A stretch of DNA of 64,000 bases from contig WJPL01000002.1 of assembly GCA_009649675.1 (NCBI GenBank), positions 744,001 to 808,000 on the forward strand, read 5' to 3'. Below are positions 8,931 through 18,215 of this stretch, in pieces. The notes under the pieces were generated by a model. The model searched no databases. It worked only from the letters and a program-made list of their open reading frames with translations, and had not been told where the DNA came from. Origin of the DNA: Alphaproteobacteria bacterium HT1-32. Its GTDB lineage: Bacteria; Pseudomonadota; Alphaproteobacteria; Rhodospirillales; HT1-32. Every line of letters starts with the position of its first letter. Position 1 is the first letter of the stretch. The translations under genes were made by a program, and so were the position numbers.

Positions 8931-10382
8931 ATGGATGGATCAACCGGTTCAGTCGCACAGACCGTGCGTCACGAGAAAATGCGCATTGGCGGTGAGCTGG
9001 TTGATACGTCCGGCCGGATTGAGGTTTTCAATCCCTGGAATAATCAGGTTATCGGCACCGTCCCCCGTGGCACCTCAGCGCATGCTGAAAAAGCGTTCCG
9101 GATTGCAGCAGATTACAAGCCGAAGCTGTCCCGGTTTGAGCGTTCGGAAATCCTGCGCCGGACCGCCGAGAATATCACGGCACGCCGTGATCTGATCTCG
9201 GACGTCATCACCGCAGAATCCGGCCTGTCGAAAAAGGATTCACTGTATGAATGCGGCCGGGCCTATGACGTGTTCTCGCTGGCTGCGCAGATGACCATCC
9301 GGAACGATGATGAAACCTTCTCCTGCGATATCACGCCGCAGGGCAAGCAGCGCCGTATTCATACGATGCGCGAGCCACTTCGTACCATCAGCGCCATCAC
9401 GCCCTTCAACCATCCGCTGAATATGGTTTCGCACAAAGTTGCGCCTTCGGTCGCGACAAATAACTGCATGGTTGTGAAGCCGACAGAACTGACGCCGCTG
9501 ACCTGCCTGCTACTGGCGGATATGCTGTATGATGCGGGCCTGCCGCCGGAAATGTTTCAGGTTGTCACCGGTCTGCCGGCTGACCTCGGGGACGAGTTCA
9601 TCGTCAATCCGAATATCGATCTGGTGACCTTCACCGGTTCTGTACCTGTCGGCAAGTATATCGCTGAAAAAGCCGGATACCGCCGGACTGTGCTGGAACT
9701 TGGTGGCAATGACCCGCTGATTGTCATGGAGGACGCAGACCTCGACAAGGCGGCAGAACTGGCAGTTGCCGGTGCTTACAAGAATTCGGGCCAGCGTTGC
9801 ACGGCGGTCAAGCGGGTGCTGGCGCATAATGCCATTGGTGATGAACTGGCCGCGCTGATTGTCGAGAAAAGCCGCAAGATCAAAGCCGGTGATCCGATGG
9901 ACCCGGAGACCGATCTTGGGACGGTCATCCATGAGGAATCGGCAAAAACCATTGAGCGTCGGGTTAAGGATGCAGTGTCTGTCGGAGCGAAGCTGCTGCT
10001 CGGAAATGATCGTCAGGGCGCGTTGTATCCGCCGACGGTGATTGACCATGTGCCCTACACGGCAGAACTCGTGATGGAAGAAACCTTTGGTCCGGCCTGT
10101 CCGATCATCCGCTTTGACTCGATCGAACATGCTATTCAGTTGTCCAACGCGACGGCTTTCGGCCTGTCTTCGGGTGTCTGCACGAACCGGCTGGATTACA
10201 TCACCCGTTTCATCGAAGAACTGAATGTCGGCACGGTGAATGTCTGGGAGGTTCCGGGATATCGCATCGAGATGAGCCCGTTTGGTGGCATTAAGGATTC
10301 CGGCCTTGGCTACAAGGAAGGCGTCATCGAAGCGATGAAGAGCTACACCAACGTGAAAACCTATTCACTGCCCTGGTTCTGA
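8931..10382 (+). CDS. phnY: Phosphonoacetaldehyde dehydrogenase
   Basis: NAD-dependent aldehyde dehydrogenase of 483 aa, 24 nt downstream of phnW. The catalytic cysteine is in [11 protein letters not shown], the general base glutamate in LELGGNDPL, and [18 protein letters not shown] is typical of the PhnY subgroup. It oxidises phosphonoacetaldehyde to phosphonoacetate. In the known PhnWAY pathway the next step is C-P cleavage by phosphonoacetate hydrolase PhnA. No PhnA or PhnX gene is present in this window, so the C-P cleaving enzyme must be elsewhere or unusual. Confidence 0.92.
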   Translation: MDGSTGSVAQTVRHEKMRIGGELVDTSGRIEVFNPWNNQVIGTVPRGTSAHAEKAFRIAADYKPKLSRFERSEILRRTAENITARRDLISDVITAESGLSKKDSLYECGRAYDVFSLAAQMTIRNDDETFSCDITPQGKQRRIHTMREPLRTISAITPFNHPLNMVSHKVAPSVATNNCMVVKPTELTPLTCLLLADMLYDAGLPPEMFQVVTGLPADLGDEFIVNPNIDLVTFTGSVPVGKYIAEKAGYRRTVLELGGNDPLIVMEDADLDKAAELAVAGAYKNSGQRCTAVKRVLAHNAIGDELAALIVEKSRKIKAGDPMDPETDLGTVIHEESAKTIERRVKDAVSVGAKLLLGNDRQGALYPPTVIDHVPYTAELVMEETFGPACPIIRFDSIEHAIQLSNATAFGLSSGVCTNRLDYITRFIEELNVGTVNVWEVPGYRIEMSPFGGIKDSGLGYKEGVIEAMKSYTNVKTYSLPWF

Positions 10383-10436
10383 TCGTATCTGTCATTTTCC
10401 GGTCTGAATAACCCGGTACTACAGAGGGCGGGGGCG

Positions 10437-11126
10437 TTAGTCCCCGTCTTCGTGCATCTGTTTTACGCGGGCGAGAGTTCCGGCAATATGAAGACGCATG
10501 GCCAGTTCTGCCTTGTCGCTGTTGCCGGAGCGGATCTGGGCAACAATCTCCTCATGTTCCTGAAAAGCCTCGCGCATATGGGCGGGGCTTGATGAGATCT
10601 GTTGCAGGGCGATTGCCATCTGCCCTTCAAACCGGCTGAGCATAAGTGCTAGGGGGGGATTGTTGCTGTTGCCGGCAATCAGCGCATGCAGTTCGGCATT
10701 GGTTTCATAGTAGGTCCGGGCATCATGATCGACGACGGCCTGCTTTTGTCTGATCAGAACGGTATCAAGAGCGGCAATGCCGGACCGGTCGATCCGTTCT
10801 GCACAATAACGTGCAGCTGCTGCTTCCATATATTCCCTGATCTCATGTATCCGGACCAGGTCCTCATGATCAATGGTAGCTACCACAACGCCTTTTCGGG
10901 GTTGTTCAACAGCCAGCCCGTCACCAACCAGTTGCAGGACAGCCTCTCGGACGGGGCTGCGGGAGACATCAAGGGCGCGGGCGAGTGCGGGAACACTCAG
11001 TGCCGTGCCGGGAAGCAGTTCGCCGCTGACAATGGCGTCTCTCAGTTTCTCAACGATGGTATCAACCAGACGGGCCGATGTTTCGACAGGTCCGAACTGA
11101 AGGTCCTCGATGCGGCTACCAGCCAT
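10437..11126 (-). CDS. GntR-family (FCD domain) transcriptional regulator
   Basis: Regulator of 229 aa with a winged helix-turn-helix at ~20-85 (ALARALDVSRSPVREAVLQL) and an all-helical FadR-type C-terminal FCD domain that usually binds an organic acid through a metal. It is the last gene of a minus-strand operon with the HAD and DSD1 enzymes, overlapping the latter by 11 nt. It is therefore probably the operon's own repressor. A near-perfect palindrome upstream of the operon (12975-12994) is a plausible target. Confidence 0.85.
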   Translation of the reverse strand: MAGSRIEDLQFGPVETSARLVDTIVEKLRDAIVSGELLPGTALSVPALARALDVSRSPVREAVLQLVGDGLAVEQPRKGVVVATIDHEDLVRIHEIREYMEAAAARYCAERIDRSGIAALDTVLIRQKQAVVDHDARTYYETNAELHALIAGNSNNPPLALMLSRFEGQMAIALQQISSSPAHMREAFQEHEEIVAQIRSGNSDKAELAMRLHIAGTLARVKQMHEDGD

Positions 11127-12249
11127 TGATGCGTCCCCAGTTGTCGATCACCTGATCGCCCTGAATGACGTGATAAACATCATGGGCCGCACAGGTCATG
11201 CAGGTGTGGTTGGGCATGATACGCACCTGTCTTCCAATGGGTAAGCGCTCAAACCACGCGGCGTCCTGTATGTCGACAGTGCCGTGTTCCTGATGCACCT
11301 GATTCACGGACAAGGGTGTCAGGGGTGTTGCGGTTACAGCATCACAGAGGATGCCATAGCCTGCGGCAGGCATGAACCTGTTCGCGCCGATATCCTTCGA
11401 CAGGGCCAGCGCGCCAGCATCAATGATGATGCAGTTTCCCTGCCGGTTATGACCGATCACGGTAGTAAGTACGGTCGCTGCGATGTCATCAAGGCTGCAC
11501 ATTCCCCGCGATGCCTGTGCGAGATCCCACAGCGCATAAACACCACAGCGCGCCTCGGTTACGCCTTCCAGATGGTCCGCATGCAATATTGTCGGTGTTG
11601 AACCGACACTGACGACGGGGCAGTCATGGCCGTTCTGTCGCAGTTTCTCTGCGGCGGCGATGCAGGAGTCGCGTTCATGTGCGGCAAGGGCACGTACTGC
11701 ATCGATGTCATTCTCAGCGTAGGAATGGCCGGCATGGGTGATGACACCGACAAGTGTGACGCCGGGTGCCGCCTGTAATGTACTGGCAATTGTCAGCAAG
11801 CTTGAGTCGTCCGGGCTGATACCGCTGCGATGTTCACCGCAATCGATCTCGATCAGGGCTTCGATCGTCGTTTCTATGTTGCGGGCATAACCTGCAATTC
11901 CTTCAGCAACATACTGACTGTCGAGAACGATACGCACCGTTGCCCCGGTTTCACGCTGGATGCGGGTCAGGCGGTCCAGTTTTGCCGGAATAATGCCAAC
12001 CGTATACAGAATATCGCGATAGCCATGGCGTGCGAAATGTTCGGCCTCACGCAGGGTTGAGACTGTGACGGGGCCGATTCCCCCCCCTTGCGTGATGCGG
12101 GCTATGTCGAGTGACTTCGGTGTTTTTACATGTGGGCGCAGTGTGACACCCAGGGCGCGGCATCGGGCAATCATTGCGGCGGCATTTTTTTCAACACGTG
12201 CGCGATCAAGAAGAAGGCAGGGTGTTTCCAGGTCAGTCAGTCGGGTCAT
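11116..12249 (-). CDS. DSD1/D-threonine aldolase-like PLP enzyme (alanine racemase N-terminal fold)
   Basis: 377-aa fold-type III PLP enzyme. The N-terminus ETPCLLLDRARVEKNAAAM and the PLP lysine in RPHVKTPKS are typical of the D-serine dehydratase/D-threonine aldolase/D-threo-3-hydroxyaspartate dehydratase group. Likely metal ligands near the C-terminus are MPNHTCMTCAAHD (H and C residues), as in Zn-dependent DSD1 proteins. It acts on D-beta-hydroxy amino acids by family, but the exact substrate cannot be read from the sequence. It sits between the HAD hydrolase gene (17 nt) and the GntR regulator gene (11-nt overlap). Confidence 0.82.
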   Translation of the reverse strand: MTRLTDLETPCLLLDRARVEKNAAAMIARCRALGVTLRPHVKTPKSLDIARITQGGGIGPVTVSTLREAEHFARHGYRDILYTVGIIPAKLDRLTRIQRETGATVRIVLDSQYVAEGIAGYARNIETTIEALIEIDCGEHRSGISPDDSSLLTIASTLQAAPGVTLVGVITHAGHSYAENDIDAVRALAAHERDSCIAAAEKLRQNGHDCPVVSVGSTPTILHADHLEGVTEARCGVYALWDLAQASRGMCSLDDIAATVLTTVIGHNRQGNCIIIDAGALALSKDIGANRFMPAAGYGILCDAVTATPLTPLSVNQVHQEHGTVDIQDAAWFERLPIGRQVRIMPNHTCMTCAAHDVYHVIQGDQVIDNWGRINGW

Positions 12250-12266
12250 ACCGGGTATCCGTCAGT

Positions 12267-12908
12267 TCAGCTTCTGGTCAGCACGATGCCGGGCAGGGGG
12301 GCCAGTGTACGTTCAAAGAAATCCGGTCTTGCATCATCGCGTGGTGGCAGACCGATGCGGTTATGCCAATAGACCGGCATGCCAACGCCCTTTGCGCCCG
12401 GCACATCTGACGCTGAACCTGCAACGAACAGGGTTCGCGCCGGGTCCGTGCCAAGCTTCTCGAGTACAGCCCGGTAGACCTCTGACCGCGGTTTATAGAA
12501 TCCGGCACTTTCTGCTGTCGTAATCACGGTGAAGTTTCCGCCGGCCCTTTCCGCGGCTATATGTCCAAGGCGTTCCGAGCAGTTGGTTGCCACGGCCATC
12601 GGTACCTTTTTGCCAATAGCAGACAAAGCCCGGGGGGCGTCGTCCCATGGTTCCAGTTCGGCCCACCGGCGTTCCAGTTCGTCGGCGAAGTGGCCGGGAA
12701 ACCCGGTCTGAATCGCGGCTTCACGGACCAGTGTCTCATAGGGTCGATAGGCTCCGCACCCATAGGTGATTTCGAGATAACGCTTTCGCCATTTCAGACC
12801 ATCGGCCTCTGATCCGGCGACATCATTCCAGAGCTTCCATGAATCAATCAGAGCTGTGAGCAGATCGAATATGACGGCGTCGTAACGGGCAGGGGAGGCG
12901 GTGTTCAT
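12267..12908 (-). CDS. HAD-family hydrolase, L-2-haloacid dehalogenase-like
   Basis: 213-aa HAD protein. Motif I is FDLLTALID: the nucleophilic Asp is present, but the second Asp of phosphatase-type DxD is missing, as in haloacid dehalogenases (FDxYGT). Motif II is ATNCSE, the lysine is in YKPRSEVY, and motif IV VAGSASDVPGAKGVG followed by YWHNR matches the dehalogenase pattern SxAxDxxGAxxxG...WxNR. It is the first gene of the operon with the DSD1 enzyme and GntR regulator. It does not resemble phosphonoacetaldehyde hydrolase PhnX despite lying beside the AEP genes. The true substrate is unknown. Confidence 0.75.
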   Translation of the reverse strand: MNTASPARYDAVIFDLLTALIDSWKLWNDVAGSEADGLKWRKRYLEITYGCGAYRPYETLVREAAIQTGFPGHFADELERRWAELEPWDDAPRALSAIGKKVPMAVATNCSERLGHIAAERAGGNFTVITTAESAGFYKPRSEVYRAVLEKLGTDPARTLFVAGSASDVPGAKGVGMPVYWHNRIGLPPRDDARPDFFERTLAPLPGIVLTRS

Positions 12909-12974
12909 GTTTCCTCACGATATGATGTTGGCAGGCGGATGATCCCGGCTTTATCGATTTTGAGATGTCAAACT

Positions 12975-12994
12975 ACACGTTACATGTAATGTGT
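12975..12994. promoter_or_regulatory. Palindromic operator candidate upstream of the HAD-DSD1-GntR operon
   Basis: A perfect 10-bp core palindrome TTACATGTAA (12980-12989) is extended on both sides by ACAC and GTGT arms, with one mismatched pair. It lies 67 bp upstream of the HAD start, in the 174-bp gap before the response-regulator kinase gene. GntR/FadR regulators bind short palindromes of this size near their own promoters, so autoregulation by the operon's GntR protein is the simplest reading. Confidence 0.5.
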
Positions 12995-13082
12995 AAATAT
13001 GTTTTTGTCTGGCTATATATTCAGTCTCATCTCGGAAAAATGGATGGCGACAGGGGGAAACAGCCCGGGAATAAATCCGGTC

Positions 13083-14234
13083 TTATGCTTTAATTTTGAG
13101 CGGCCCGTCAGGTGCTGTCTGTGACAGGGTGACGGTAACGGTGGTTCCCTCACCATAGGTGCTTTCAATATGGATATCGCCGCCATGCCGTTCGGCGAGG
13201 CCCTTGACGATCGACAGGCCCAGGCCACTTCCACCGCTTGACCGCGTACGGCAGTCATTGACCTGAAAGAATGCTTCCGTGAGCCTGTGTAACTGGCTGT
13301 CTTCAATGCCGATACCGGTATCGGAGACAGAAATTGATATCTTGTTGTCATCTGTATGGTCAGCTGTCAGGCGCACAGTTCCCTGATTGGTGAACTTGAT
13401 CGCATTTGACAGCAGATTGATACATATCTGTCTTACGGCGCGTTCGTCAGCGATACAGTGAAGTTCATCAGGCAGCACGCACTGAAGATCAATTTGTTGT
13501 CTGATGGCAAGCTGGCTGACCATGGTCACTGATTCTCTCGCCAGTTTTGCGACGTCGACTGTTTCAGGCTCCAGCACCAGACTGGTGTTATCCATCTTCG
13601 CCGAGAGAAGAAGCTGATTGATCAGTCCAAGTAGATGCTGGCCGCTGCTGGAGATGTCGCTGGCAAATTTCTTGTAACGCGGTTGCCCGACGGGGCCGAG
13701 AATTTCGCTGCCGATCATGTCTGCAAAGCCGATGATTGCATTCAGCGGGGTCCGGAATTCATGGCTGATCTGTGACAGCATTTCGGTTTTTGCTTTTGCA
13801 AGCTCTTCTGCTGACTGGCGGGCCTGACGGTGTCGCAACAATGCCGCCTGGTTGAGCAGGGCATAACGAAGTACATGTTCGATTGTTTCCGGCGACAGGC
13901 TGGATTTATCGACATAGTCCGCCGCACCGGCCTGCGAGGCGGCTATGTCTGTTTCCGCATCTCCCTGTCCGGTGAGCAGGATCAGCGCCGTGGTGTTTTC
14001 TGTCGTTGAAGCTTCTCTGATAAGGTCGAGGCCGGAATCTGCACCGAGGCGATAATCTATCAATGCCGCGTCGAAATTATCCTGTCTGATCGCATTCAGG
14101 GCATCCCGGTAATTATCGACAGTGGTTACATCAAAATGCATGACAGTCGAATCGCACAAATACCGCCGGATCAGCAGCAGATCACCGGGATCATCATCAG
14201 CAACCAGTATTCTGACAGGCGGGTCATGTGCCAT
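13083..14234 (-). CDS. Receiver domain-histidine kinase hybrid
   Basis: 383-aa cytoplasmic signalling protein with an N-terminal receiver domain (phospho-acceptor D60; acidic residues at 13-15; K110), then a HisKA dimerisation domain (H158 in SQISHEFRTPLNAI) and a HATPase domain with GTGI-type nucleotide boxes (DTGIGIED, GGSGLGLSIVKGL). There are no membrane segments, so input comes through phosphorylation of the receiver. It is the last gene of a three-gene minus-strand operon, 11 nt after the single-domain response regulator, suggesting a phosphorelay. No DNA-binding output domain is encoded here. Confidence 0.88.
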   Translation of the reverse strand: MAHDPPVRILVADDDPGDLLLIRRYLCDSTVMHFDVTTVDNYRDALNAIRQDNFDAALIDYRLGADSGLDLIREASTTENTTALILLTGQGDAETDIAASQAGAADYVDKSSLSPETIEHVLRYALLNQAALLRHRQARQSAEELAKAKTEMLSQISHEFRTPLNAIIGFADMIGSEILGPVGQPRYKKFASDISSSGQHLLGLINQLLLSAKMDNTSLVLEPETVDVAKLARESVTMVSQLAIRQQIDLQCVLPDELHCIADERAVRQICINLLSNAIKFTNQGTVRLTADHTDDNKISISVSDTGIGIEDSQLHRLTEAFFQVNDCRTRSSGGSGLGLSIVKGLAERHGGDIHIESTYGEGTTVTVTLSQTAPDGPLKIKA

Positions 14235-14245
14235 CAGAAAAAGAT

Positions 14246-14701
14246 CTAACCGTTTGGTGTCGGCAGGGTAACCAGCCTGAACCAGTATCGCTCCAGAGAC
14301 GATACCGCTTCCACAAGCTGATCAAAGTCGACCGGTTTCGTGATATAGGAATTCGCGCCCGTATCATAGGCACTCAGCACGTCACTTTCTGCACTGGATG
14401 TCGTGAGAATGATAACCGGCAGGCGGCGGTGACCGGGATTGCTCCGAATTTTCTCAAGCGCCGTCCTGCCATCCATTTTTGGCATGTTGAGATCAAGCAG
14501 TACGATGTCGGGATAGGGATGTTTCTTCCGGTTTGAATAGTCGCCTTCGCCATTCAGATAGGAAAGTAATTCCACCCCGTCGGGGACAGTGCGCAGAGTG
14601 TTATTCAGTTTCGCATCTTCAAACGCCCGCCGGGTTAACAGGATATCCGCAGGGTCGTCATCCGCCATCAGGATGACGCAGTCGCGATAATTTGAAGACA
14701 T
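14246..14701 (-). CDS. Single-domain response regulator (Rcp1-like)
   Basis: 151-aa stand-alone receiver. The acidic pocket ADDDPAD is at 13-19, the phospho-acceptor D70 is in DIVLLDLNMPKMDG, and the lysine is in YITKPVDFDQL. The long insertion before the phospho-acceptor strand (LNGEGDYSNRKKHPYPD) is typical of Rcp1-type regulators that partner phytochrome-like kinases. The start ATG shares one base with the stop of the upstream kinase (TGATG), so the two are coupled. It probably shuttles phosphate between the two kinases of the operon. Confidence 0.88.
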   Translation of the reverse strand: MSSNYRDCVILMADDDPADILLTRRAFEDAKLNNTLRTVPDGVELLSYLNGEGDYSNRKKHPYPDIVLLDLNMPKMDGRTALEKIRSNPGHRRLPVIILTTSSAESDVLSAYDTGANSYITKPVDFDQLVEAVSSLERYWFRLVTLPTPNG

Positions 14702-16593
14702 CAGGTTTGGTTCTCTTCTGTTGGGTTCGGCATTTTTGGTACGGGTAGCTCGATAATAAACTCGGCACCTCCAAGGTGACTTTTCCCCACGGAGATATGA
14801 CCATCGTGCCGGGCAATGATCTTTTGACAAATTGCCAGTCCAATTCCCGTTCCGGGGTAGGTTTGGCGATCATGCAGACGTTTGAAGGGCTCGAAAATCG
14901 ATTTGTGATATTTTTCATCTATGCCGATGCCATTGTCGGACACTCTGATAACAGAAACCGGGCCATGCAGATTTTCTGATTTCTCCAGCATCTCGCAAGT
15001 GATCGTAATGACCGGACTGCGGCCCGGATGCCGGAATTTGAGAGCATTTCCAATCAGATTCTGGAATAGCTGATGTATCTGGGTCTCATCGCAAAGGAGT
15101 TCGGGGAGGGCCCTCGTCGTGATCCGGGCTGAACATTCAGAGATGATGGATGACAGGTCACCAATGACATCGTCATAGATTTTTTTCAGCGATACCTTTT
15201 TGAACGGCTCGGAGCGCGACACCACGCGTGAGTAGCTCAGCAGGGCAGCGATCAGGCGCTGCATGCGATTGGCCGCGTCAGTCATGAGGCCGAAATATTC
15301 CTTGCCGCGATCATCCAGCCTCTCGGCCTGATCATGCAGGATAAGCTGACCGAAAGACTGAATTTTCCGCAAGGGTTCCTGCAGGTCGTGTGCTGCGACA
15401 TAAGCGAACTCTTCCAGGTCGCTGTTGGAACGGCGCAGCTTTTTGTTGCTGACTTCAATTGCTTGAAAAGCAGCCGCCAGTTCACGGGTCGCACGGCTGA
15501 CCGACTGTCTCAGCGTTAGTGTCCAGATTGCTGCCGCAATCAGCAGGGCCAGAAGAATGCCAATAACCCAGTATATGGTTTTCTGACGGGTTTCTGCGGC
15601 TTTTCGGGACAGGCGTTCCGGATCAAAAATGAAATTATCCGTATTCAGCGGATGTTTCAGAAAACCCATCCTCATCAGGCTGTCCTGAATTGCCTCCCAT
15701 CGTCTCGGGTTGGTATTTCCCAGGGTGACAATCGGATAGAGTGTCAGTGCTTCTACTTTTTCTGCCTGATCCAGATTGAGAGCTGTTTCGTTACCGACCG
15801 GGTTTTTACGATCATAGATATCTATCAGCTGTTCAATAATCTTCTCAGGATTGTTTATGGCATATTGCCACCCCTCAATTGTGGCTTTGCGAAAGCGGGA
15901 AACCAGATCAGGGTTAGCGGTTGCAAACTGCTGAGTGGTGAAGAGTGAATCGCCGTAAAAATTAATACCAAACTTTGCTGGCTCAATGATGCGGGGAGAT
16001 TTGCCAAGTGCATTGGCAATGACCCGCTCGCCAAACCGATGCCCAAGGATGACATCACCCTGACCGGAGGTGAGCAGCTCCGTATTGTCTGTGCCGGTAA
16101 CAAAGGTGATATTTTCTATATCTATGCCTTCTGAATGGAAAAAAGCCTGCATTTCCAGATCAAGCATTGAGCCGTTCCGGTTCCTGATAATTTTCAGCCT
16201 TGCCAGTTGCTCTGCCGTTGAGGCATCGAGTTCCGGGTTTACGAAGAATACTGTCGGGCTTTGCTGAAAGATCGAGGCAACCAGGGACATTGGTGTTCCC
16301 GTGTCGTTTTCCTGCAGAAAATCGAGCGAACCGACGCCAAACTGCGCAGCCCCGGATACGACTTCCCTGACGGCATTCCGATAGCCCTGATTGCCATCAA
16401 AGGCATGACGGATATCAACATCCAGTCCGGATTTTTCGTAATAGCCCTGCCAGAGCGCGGCATAATACCCGGCAAACTGGAATTGTGGTTCCCAGCGCAG
16501 TTGGAGAACCACTTTGTCCTGAGCAATTGCGTTGCCGGCTATGGAAAGCAGAACAAAAACCGCAGGGAGAATTTTTTTTACCGCATTAATCAA
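14701..16593 (-). CDS. Membrane histidine kinase with THI5/NMT1-like periplasmic sensor domain
   Basis: About 630 aa. A signal/anchor segment (NAVKKILPAVFVLLSIAG) is followed by a periplasmic SsuA/THI5-like binding domain of ~250 residues (LQLRWEPQFQFAGYYAALWQGYY is the family signature), one membrane segment at ~339-361, a coiled coil, a phytochrome-type HisKA (H402 in VAAHDLQEPLRK) and a HATPase. THI5/NMT1 domains normally deliver pyrimidine thiamine precursors, sulfonates or nitrate analogues to ABC importers; here the domain is a sensor. I prefer a TTG start at 16593 behind GGGGAG because it gives a clean signal sequence; a TTG at 16629 is also open. It heads the phosphorelay operon. Confidence 0.85.
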   Translation of the reverse strand: MINAVKKILPAVFVLLSIAGNAIAQDKVVLQLRWEPQFQFAGYYAALWQGYYEKSGLDVDIRHAFDGNQGYRNAVREVVSGAAQFGVGSLDFLQENDTGTPMSLVASIFQQSPTVFFVNPELDASTAEQLARLKIIRNRNGSMLDLEMQAFFHSEGIDIENITFVTGTDNTELLTSGQGDVILGHRFGERVIANALGKSPRIIEPAKFGINFYGDSLFTTQQFATANPDLVSRFRKATIEGWQYAINNPEKIIEQLIDIYDRKNPVGNETALNLDQAEKVEALTLYPIVTLGNTNPRRWEAIQDSLMRMGFLKHPLNTDNFIFDPERLSRKAAETRQKTIYWVIGILLALLIAAAIWTLTLRQSVSRATRELAAAFQAIEVSNKKLRRSNSDLEEFAYVAAHDLQEPLRKIQSFGQLILHDQAERLDDRGKEYFGLMTDAANRMQRLIAALLSYSRVVSRSEPFKKVSLKKIYDDVIGDLSSIISECSARITTRALPELLCDETQIHQLFQNLIGNALKFRHPGRSPVITITCEMLEKSENLHGPVSVIRVSDNGIGIDEKYHKSIFEPFKRLHDRQTYPGTGIGLAICQKIIARHDGHISVGKSHLGGAEFIIELPVPKMPNPTEENQT

Positions 16594-16823
16594 AAAAACT
16601 GGCTCCCCGTGGATTGCCGTTGAAGACAAAACCTAAGGCAGGCAATTGAAACTGTGAAGATACGTATTTAAACGGATATGCGGAAATGACCTGACGCGGC
16701 AGTCAGAGGCTGTGAAGTCATGATACGGCTGATCTCTTTGAAAGATGTGTTTCTCCCCTTCATTCACCTTGCGGGCGGTATCGTTTTGGCTAGCCTGTAT
16801 TCAGATGAACGAAGGGGAATGAC

Positions 16824-18194
16824 ATGCAGGCCAGTGACGTCAGAACAGCGGAAGATGCTATTCAGCTGATTGAGGATCGTGACCTTGATTATATCAAGGT
16901 CGGGCTGTTCGATACCGATGGGGTGATGCGTGGCAAATATATGTCGCGTGACAAGTTCATATCCGCGCTTAAAGGCGGGTTCGGGTTTTGTGATGTGGTG
17001 CTCGGCTGGGATTCCAATGACCAGCTGTATGACAACACCAGTTTCACCGGCTGGCACACGGCCTATCCTGATGCACCTGTCCGCATCCTTCCGGAAACCT
17101 GTCGTGAACTGCCGATGGAAGATCAGCGCAGCGTTCTGTTTCTGGCTGAGTTCGCTGAACCGGCTGACAGTGTTTGCGCCCGCGGTTTGCTTCGGCGGGT
17201 ACTCGACCGGGCGGCCGGCCATGGCTACAGCGTCAAATCAGCCTGCGAATTTGAATTTTTCCTGTTTGATGAAGATTCAGAGTCTGTCCGGGAGAAGGGG
17301 TATCGCGACCTGAAGCCGATATCTCCCGGTTTCTTCGGGTACTCGATGCTGCGTAATTCAGTTTATGCCGAGTTTTATCACGACCTGCTTGAGACCTGCA
17401 CCCTGATGGATATGCCGATTGAGGGCCTCCATACCGAAACCGGTCCGGGGGTGCTGGAGGCTGCGCTTGGCGTCGATGACGCGCTTCGGGCGGCGGACAA
17501 GGCGGCATTGTTCAAGACCTTCACAAAGGTACTGGCGCAACGCAACGGCTGGATGGCGACCTTCATGGCGAAATGGTCGCCGGACTGGCCGGGCCAGAGC
17601 GGCCATATCCATGTCAGTCTGCGACATGATGAACGGGGTGCCGTGTTCTTCGATGAGAACAAACCAGATAATATCAGTGACGAGATGCGCTGGTTTATTG
17701 GTGGCCAGCAGGCGCTGATGCCTGAATTGCTCTCGATGATCGCGTGCACGGTGAACAGCTATTCCCGCCTGATCCCGGGCTTCTGGGCGCCGACAGAGGC
17801 GTCTTGGGGTGTTGAGAACCGAACATGTGCCCTTCGCACGATTGGCGGCAAGCCGTCGTCGCAGCGGGTCGAGTACCGGGTTGCAGCGGCTGACATCAAT
17901 CCGTATATCGCGCTGGCGGCGGCTATCGGCTCTGGTATCTGGGGCATTGAAAACAAGATCGAACCGGATGCGCCAATCAAGGGAAATGCCTATGAGAAGA
18001 CGTTTCCGCCGAAGCGCCGTTTCCCGGCAACCCTGTTTGAAGCGGCGGGACGACTGAAGAAATCCAAAGCTGCCCGTGATCTGTTCGGGGATGCCTTTGT
18101 AGAACATTATGCTGCTACCCGTGAATGGGAAGAGCGGGAGTTCCGTAAAGCGATTACCAGCTGGGAAATGGAACGTTACTTCGAAATTATCTGA
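16824..18194 (+). CDS. Glutamine synthetase-like gamma-glutamyl ligase
   Basis: 456-aa member of the glutamine synthetase superfamily in the PuuA/GlnT-like group. The metal-binding glutamates fall in CEFEFFLFDED and TETGPGVLEAA, with the histidine and ATP site in GQSGHIHVSLR and NRTCALRTIGGKPSSQRVEYR. These enzymes ligate glutamate to ammonia or to an amine. Because an aldehyde dehydrogenase follows 21 nt downstream, a gamma-glutamyl-amine pathway of the putrescine/alkylamine type is likelier than ammonia assimilation, but the amine is unknown. The start ATG follows GAAGGGGAA. Confidence 0.8.
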   Translation: MQASDVRTAEDAIQLIEDRDLDYIKVGLFDTDGVMRGKYMSRDKFISALKGGFGFCDVVLGWDSNDQLYDNTSFTGWHTAYPDAPVRILPETCRELPMEDQRSVLFLAEFAEPADSVCARGLLRRVLDRAAGHGYSVKSACEFEFFLFDEDSESVREKGYRDLKPISPGFFGYSMLRNSVYAEFYHDLLETCTLMDMPIEGLHTETGPGVLEAALGVDDALRAADKAALFKTFTKVLAQRNGWMATFMAKWSPDWPGQSGHIHVSLRHDERGAVFFDENKPDNISDEMRWFIGGQQALMPELLSMIACTVNSYSRLIPGFWAPTEASWGVENRTCALRTIGGKPSSQRVEYRVAAADINPYIALAAAIGSGIWGIENKIEPDAPIKGNAYEKTFPPKRRFPATLFEAAGRLKKSKAARDLFGDAFVEHYAATREWEEREFRKAITSWEMERYFEII

Positions 18195-18215
18195 TTTATC
18201 GACAAGGCTGCTATC

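Noticed and set aside
10427-10450. Terminator between phnY and the GntR gene
   Set aside because: A 7-bp GC stem is possible across the GntR stop codon, but no T-tract follows on either strand, so I did not call it.
12267-12908. HAD protein as phosphonoacetaldehyde hydrolase PhnX
   Set aside because: It lacks the PhnX motif I context (FDWAGT) and cap lysine region; motif IV with YWHNR fits haloacid dehalogenases. It is also in a separate operon.
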